From: an uncultured Alteromonadaceae bacterium
GTDB taxonomy: Bacteria > Pseudomonadota > Gammaproteobacteria > Enterobacterales > Alteromonadaceae
DNA length: 64,000 nt
NCBI GenBank assembly: GCA_947494925.1
Contig: CANLWS010000012.1
Location: 1 to 64,000 of the forward strand
Reading direction: 5' to 3'
Under the pieces are notes generated by a model. That model searched no databases. It had not been told where the DNA came from and saw only the letters and a program-made list of their open reading frames with translations. The position numbers and the translations under genes are program-made. Below are positions 61,894 to 64,000 of the stretch, piece by piece; the first letter of the stretch is position 1, and each line of letters begins with the position of its first letter.

Positions 61894-62688
61894 GTGAAGC
61901 AGACGAAAATACTGGAAGAGTTGAATCAATCCAAACGATTTGAAGGTGGGCTGGTGTTAAAGCCAGTGGAAAGTGGCGCAATCAACAAGAGCTATCTGCT
62001 TGAGAATCAGGAAAAGCTTTTTTTCTTAAAAACCTTTGAAATGAATCACTACACGCCAGTGGATCGGGAGGCGTTGTTTTTCATGCAGCGCAGGCTAGCC
62101 GAGTTTAATAAAGCCCCCAGACCCAGTTATCTCTCCTATCGCCATGATTTTCAGGTTGAACAGTGGATCGAGCATAAATCATTGGCAGATGCAGACATGG
62201 ACAGGCAGGAGAAAATAAGGTTCCTTGCTAAAACCTTGCATGAAATTCATCAGCTCCCGGTGTATGCCATTACCATAGATTTGCCCGCAGACTGGCGCGC
62301 GTACATCACAATGGCAGATATTATCCCTGATCAGGAACTACAGGATAAACTGACCAGGTATGGCGAGATTTGGCGTGCAAGTCATCAGCATGATCAGGTG
62401 TTATGTCATAACGACCTTGCCATGGAACATATCAGTGTGACTGAGCCAGCGGTGGTGTTTGACTGGGAATATGCAGCCTGTGGCAGTCGATATTTTGATA
62501 TTGCGGCTTGTGCGGAGATTAATAAATTGTCTGAGCAGGAAATTCTCGATCTTCAGCGAAACTATGCTGAGATAAGCCAGATCCCGTTACAGGAGGTAAT
62601 TGACCAGACTACTGAGCAAATCCCACTGGTAAAATTAACCAACGAACTCTGGTATCTGGCCGCACATATCGAGCGACCTGAAGCCTGA
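61894..62688 (+). CDS. thiamine kinase-like phosphotransferase
   Basis: The 264-residue protein belongs to the APH/choline kinase fold: SGAINKSYLLENQEKLFFLKTF at the N-lobe, then the catalytic loop LCHNDLAMEHIS and the metal motif VVFDWEYAACG. Phosphorylating imported thiamine would trap it, as E. coli ThiK does. In the loop HxDxxxxN the last Asn is His here. The start is GTG 61894 with AGGA eight bases upstream; the frame is open back to 61819. It lies 140 bases after pnuT, so it may have its own promoter. Confidence 0.78.
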   Translation: MKQTKILEELNQSKRFEGGLVLKPVESGAINKSYLLENQEKLFFLKTFEMNHYTPVDREALFFMQRRLAEFNKAPRPSYLSYRHDFQVEQWIEHKSLADADMDRQEKIRFLAKTLHEIHQLPVYAITIDLPADWRAYITMADIIPDQELQDKLTRYGEIWRASHQHDQVLCHNDLAMEHISVTEPAVVFDWEYAACGSRYFDIAACAEINKLSEQEILDLQRNYAEISQIPLQEVIDQTTEQIPLVKLTNELWYLAAHIERPEA

Positions 62689-62762
62689 GCGCTTATTTCG
62701 TGGAGGGCTATCCGAAAAAACGCCAACAAAACAGGTTTGTATTTCGAATCGATATAAATCCC

Positions 62763-62790
62763 TTTACCTTTTTTTCGGCATAAGTATAAT
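62763..62790 (+). promoter_or_regulatory. promoter of tRNA-Trp
   Basis: TTTACC at 62763-62768 and a perfect TATAAT at 62785-62790 are 16 bases apart and end 15 bases before the tRNA. Confidence 0.65.
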
Positions 62791-62805
62791 GCTGCCTTCT
62801 TCTGC

Positions 62806-62882
62806 AGGGGTGTAGTTCCAATTGGTAGAACAGCGGTCTCCAAAACCGATGGCTGGGGGTTCGAGTCCCTCCACCCCTGCCA
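62806..62882 (+). tRNA. tRNA-Trp (anticodon CCA)
   Basis: The 77-base gene folds as a cloverleaf: acceptor AGGGGTG with CACCCCT, TTCGAGT T-loop and encoded CCA at 62880-62882. The anticodon CCA is at 62840-62842. Compared with E. coli tRNA-Trp the D-loop has one extra base and the first pair of the anticodon stem is G/A. Confidence 0.96.
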
Positions 62883-62911
62883 CTTTTCTTATTTCGTGTT
62901 AGGCTAGATCA

Positions 62912-63415
62912 ATGACTAGCAAAAAAACCTTTACACTCTCAGATTATCAACGTGCAGCTTTGACGCAAATGGGCGTTGTGCAGTGGCGTGAACAAGATAA
63001 TCAAATTCTTGATAACACCCAGGCTGAGCCCGTTTTGACAGAGAAAAATGTTGAAACCAGGCCGCAAACTCTGCCTGACGCCATAGCCCGTTTCAAAACT
63101 TCTGAGAAATCATCCGAAACCCAGGCACCGGCGAAAATATCCGAGATCAAAGCACTACCGGATGCAGTCGTTGTTACCCATAGTGGGCTTGAGAACACAA
63201 CCTTGTTCAAAGATGTATTGTTGGCGCTGGATTTAGAAGAAGCGCCACTCGAATTCCAGGTTTCAAAGCCCTTGTCCACTTTTAGCCAATATCGTTTTGC
63301 CTGGCAACAGTGTGATGAAGTTTTGTTGAAGGATAACGTCCTTGGGACACCGTCTCGTATGGATCCTCAGTGTAAAAAAATGCTCTGGGCACAGATCGCA
63401 AAAAATGGACATTAA
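62912..63415 (+). CDS. holD: DNA polymerase III psi subunit
   Basis: HolD joins the clamp loader to single-strand binding protein through chi. The 167-residue protein has the opening LSDYQRAALTQMGVVQW of psi, which binds the clamp loader, and a diverged middle. The C-terminal part (DALLALDL-like stretch, QYRFAWQQCDEVLLKDNVLGTPSRMDPQCKKMLWAQI) fits the psi core. Its end overlaps rimI by 11 bases, the conserved holD-rimI arrangement. Confidence 0.85.
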   Translation: MTSKKTFTLSDYQRAALTQMGVVQWREQDNQILDNTQAEPVLTEKNVETRPQTLPDAIARFKTSEKSSETQAPAKISEIKALPDAVVVTHSGLENTTLFKDVLLALDLEEAPLEFQVSKPLSTFSQYRFAWQQCDEVLLKDNVLGTPSRMDPQCKKMLWAQIAKNGH

Positions 63416-63848
63416 GCTTAGTCCGATCACTCAGTCGAACTACCTTGCCGCTTTTAGTGTCCAGCAAAATTGCCACCTCTATCCCTGGTCTCAGGACGTA
63501 TTTGCAGACTGCCTTGATGGGCAATATTTTGCTTTTCAGATGGAGCAGCTGACAGAAGTCATGGGCTATTACATCGGATTGCAGGTACTTGATGAAGTCA
63601 CCCTGATGGATATAGGGGTAAAGCAATCCTGCCGAGGTAAAGGTTATGCCAGGACTTTGATGACACATTTTATACAGCAATGCAGACAGAGAAGCATTAA
63701 AGATATCTGGCTGGAAGTGCGACGTAGCAACCTGATTGCTGAGCGTTTATACCTTCAGTTTGGCTTTGAATTAATAGAAGAAAGAAAAAACTACTATCCC
63801 ACTCAAGAAGGCAGGGAAAACGCGTTAATCATGAAAAAACACATGTAA
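63405..63848 (+). CDS. rimI: ribosomal protein S18-alanine N-acetyltransferase
   Basis: RimI acetylates the N-terminal alanine of S18. The 147-residue protein has the GNAT fold with the acetyl-CoA loop QSCRGKGYARTLM, then LEVRRSNLIAERLYLQFGFELIEERKNYYPT, which is characteristic of RimI. I use ATG 63405 inside holD; the frame is open to 63342. Confidence 0.94.
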   Translation: MDIKLSPITQSNYLAAFSVQQNCHLYPWSQDVFADCLDGQYFAFQMEQLTEVMGYYIGLQVLDEVTLMDIGVKQSCRGKGYARTLMTHFIQQCRQRSIKDIWLEVRRSNLIAERLYLQFGFELIEERKNYYPTQEGRENALIMKKHM

Positions 63849-63909
63849 ACCACCGGCGCCCAGCGTTGACCGGACACCAGCACATGTGGAAATAACCAGT
63901 TTTAAGTGA

Positions 63910-64000
63910 TTACCTTCTTGCCGCTTTTGCAAGGTTGATCTGTTGGCTGAGATCGGCTCTTTCCATTGCCATTTTAACGATGGCGGAAGAATTGAAATTG
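63910..64000 (-). CDS. C-terminal end of an unidentified protein, cut by the window edge
   Basis: Reading on the minus strand, an open frame enters at 64000 and stops at 63910 after 29 residues (VKMAMERADLSQQINLAKAA near its end). The helix-forming composition and the position convergent with rimI suggest the tail of a real gene. Too little is visible to name it. Confidence 0.45.
   Translation of the reverse strand, partial: NFNSSAIVKMAMERADLSQQINLAKAARR

Overview
The window reads as chromosomal DNA from a marine-type gammaproteobacterium of the Alteromonadales, probably an Alteromonadaceae relative. The basis is gene content and order: sapABCDF-pspF-pspABC-ycjXF-tyrR, holD-rimI, a TonB2-type energy system, large TonB-dependent receptors and a tyrosine/homogentisate pathway. 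Moderate to low GC by eye agrees. No phage, plasmid, CRISPR array or intact insertion sequence was seen.

Layout. 1-4.0 kb: end of a tRNA-Arg gene, a degenerate 24-bp tandem repeat, then the sodium-pumping oxaloacetate decarboxylase operon oadGAB. 4.1-12.9 kb: mostly single genes, namely a 4-OT family tautomerase, HxlR, PadR and ArsR regulators with their small partner genes, rihA, a lipoprotein hydrolase, a nitroreductase, an AsmA-like anchored protein, an SDR enzyme with a signal peptide and a phosphatase-like secreted protein. 12.9-13.2 kb: a hairpin-bearing repeat in tandem. 13.2-23.9 kb: envelope stress and peptide/polyamine transport block, with pspF-sapABCDF on the minus strand, diverging across a sigma-54 promoter from pspABC and ycjXF. 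24.0-30.7 kb: phenylalanine and tyrosine catabolism: phhA, tyrR, hppD-hmgA-fahA-maiA, with candidate TyrR boxes before phhA, tyrR and hppD. 30.8-34.2 kb: a diguanylate cyclase, an Lrp-type regulator divergent from leucine dehydrogenase, the 4.5S SRP RNA and a ComFB-like gene.

34.7-51.9 kb is the most distinctive block. Two large TonB-dependent receptors with nearly identical start regions are followed by three TPR enzymes (two sulfotransferases and a putative 2OG-Fe(II) oxygenase), then by a six-gene TonB2 operon (DUF3450, TtpC-like, ExbB, ExbD, TonB, TPR). Together these could form an uptake island in which large outer-membrane receptors are energised by TonB2 while the TPR enzymes modify a protein or ligand. 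That link is inferred from position only.

52.1-58.6 kb: a JmjC/cupin protein, tmcA, an acyl-CoA thioesterase, another copy of the dispersed repeat, yqhD, and a sigma factor with an overlapping membrane-protein gene. 58.6-62.7 kb: a thiamine salvage operon under a TPP riboswitch: outer-membrane receptor, YkoF-like thiamine-binding protein, PnuC-type transporter and a ThiK-like kinase. The riboswitch can be read as a translational switch, because an aptamer segment is exactly complementary to one arm of a hairpin that hides the receptor's ribosome-binding site. 62.8-64.0 kb: tRNA-Trp, holD-rimI and the tail of one more minus-strand gene.
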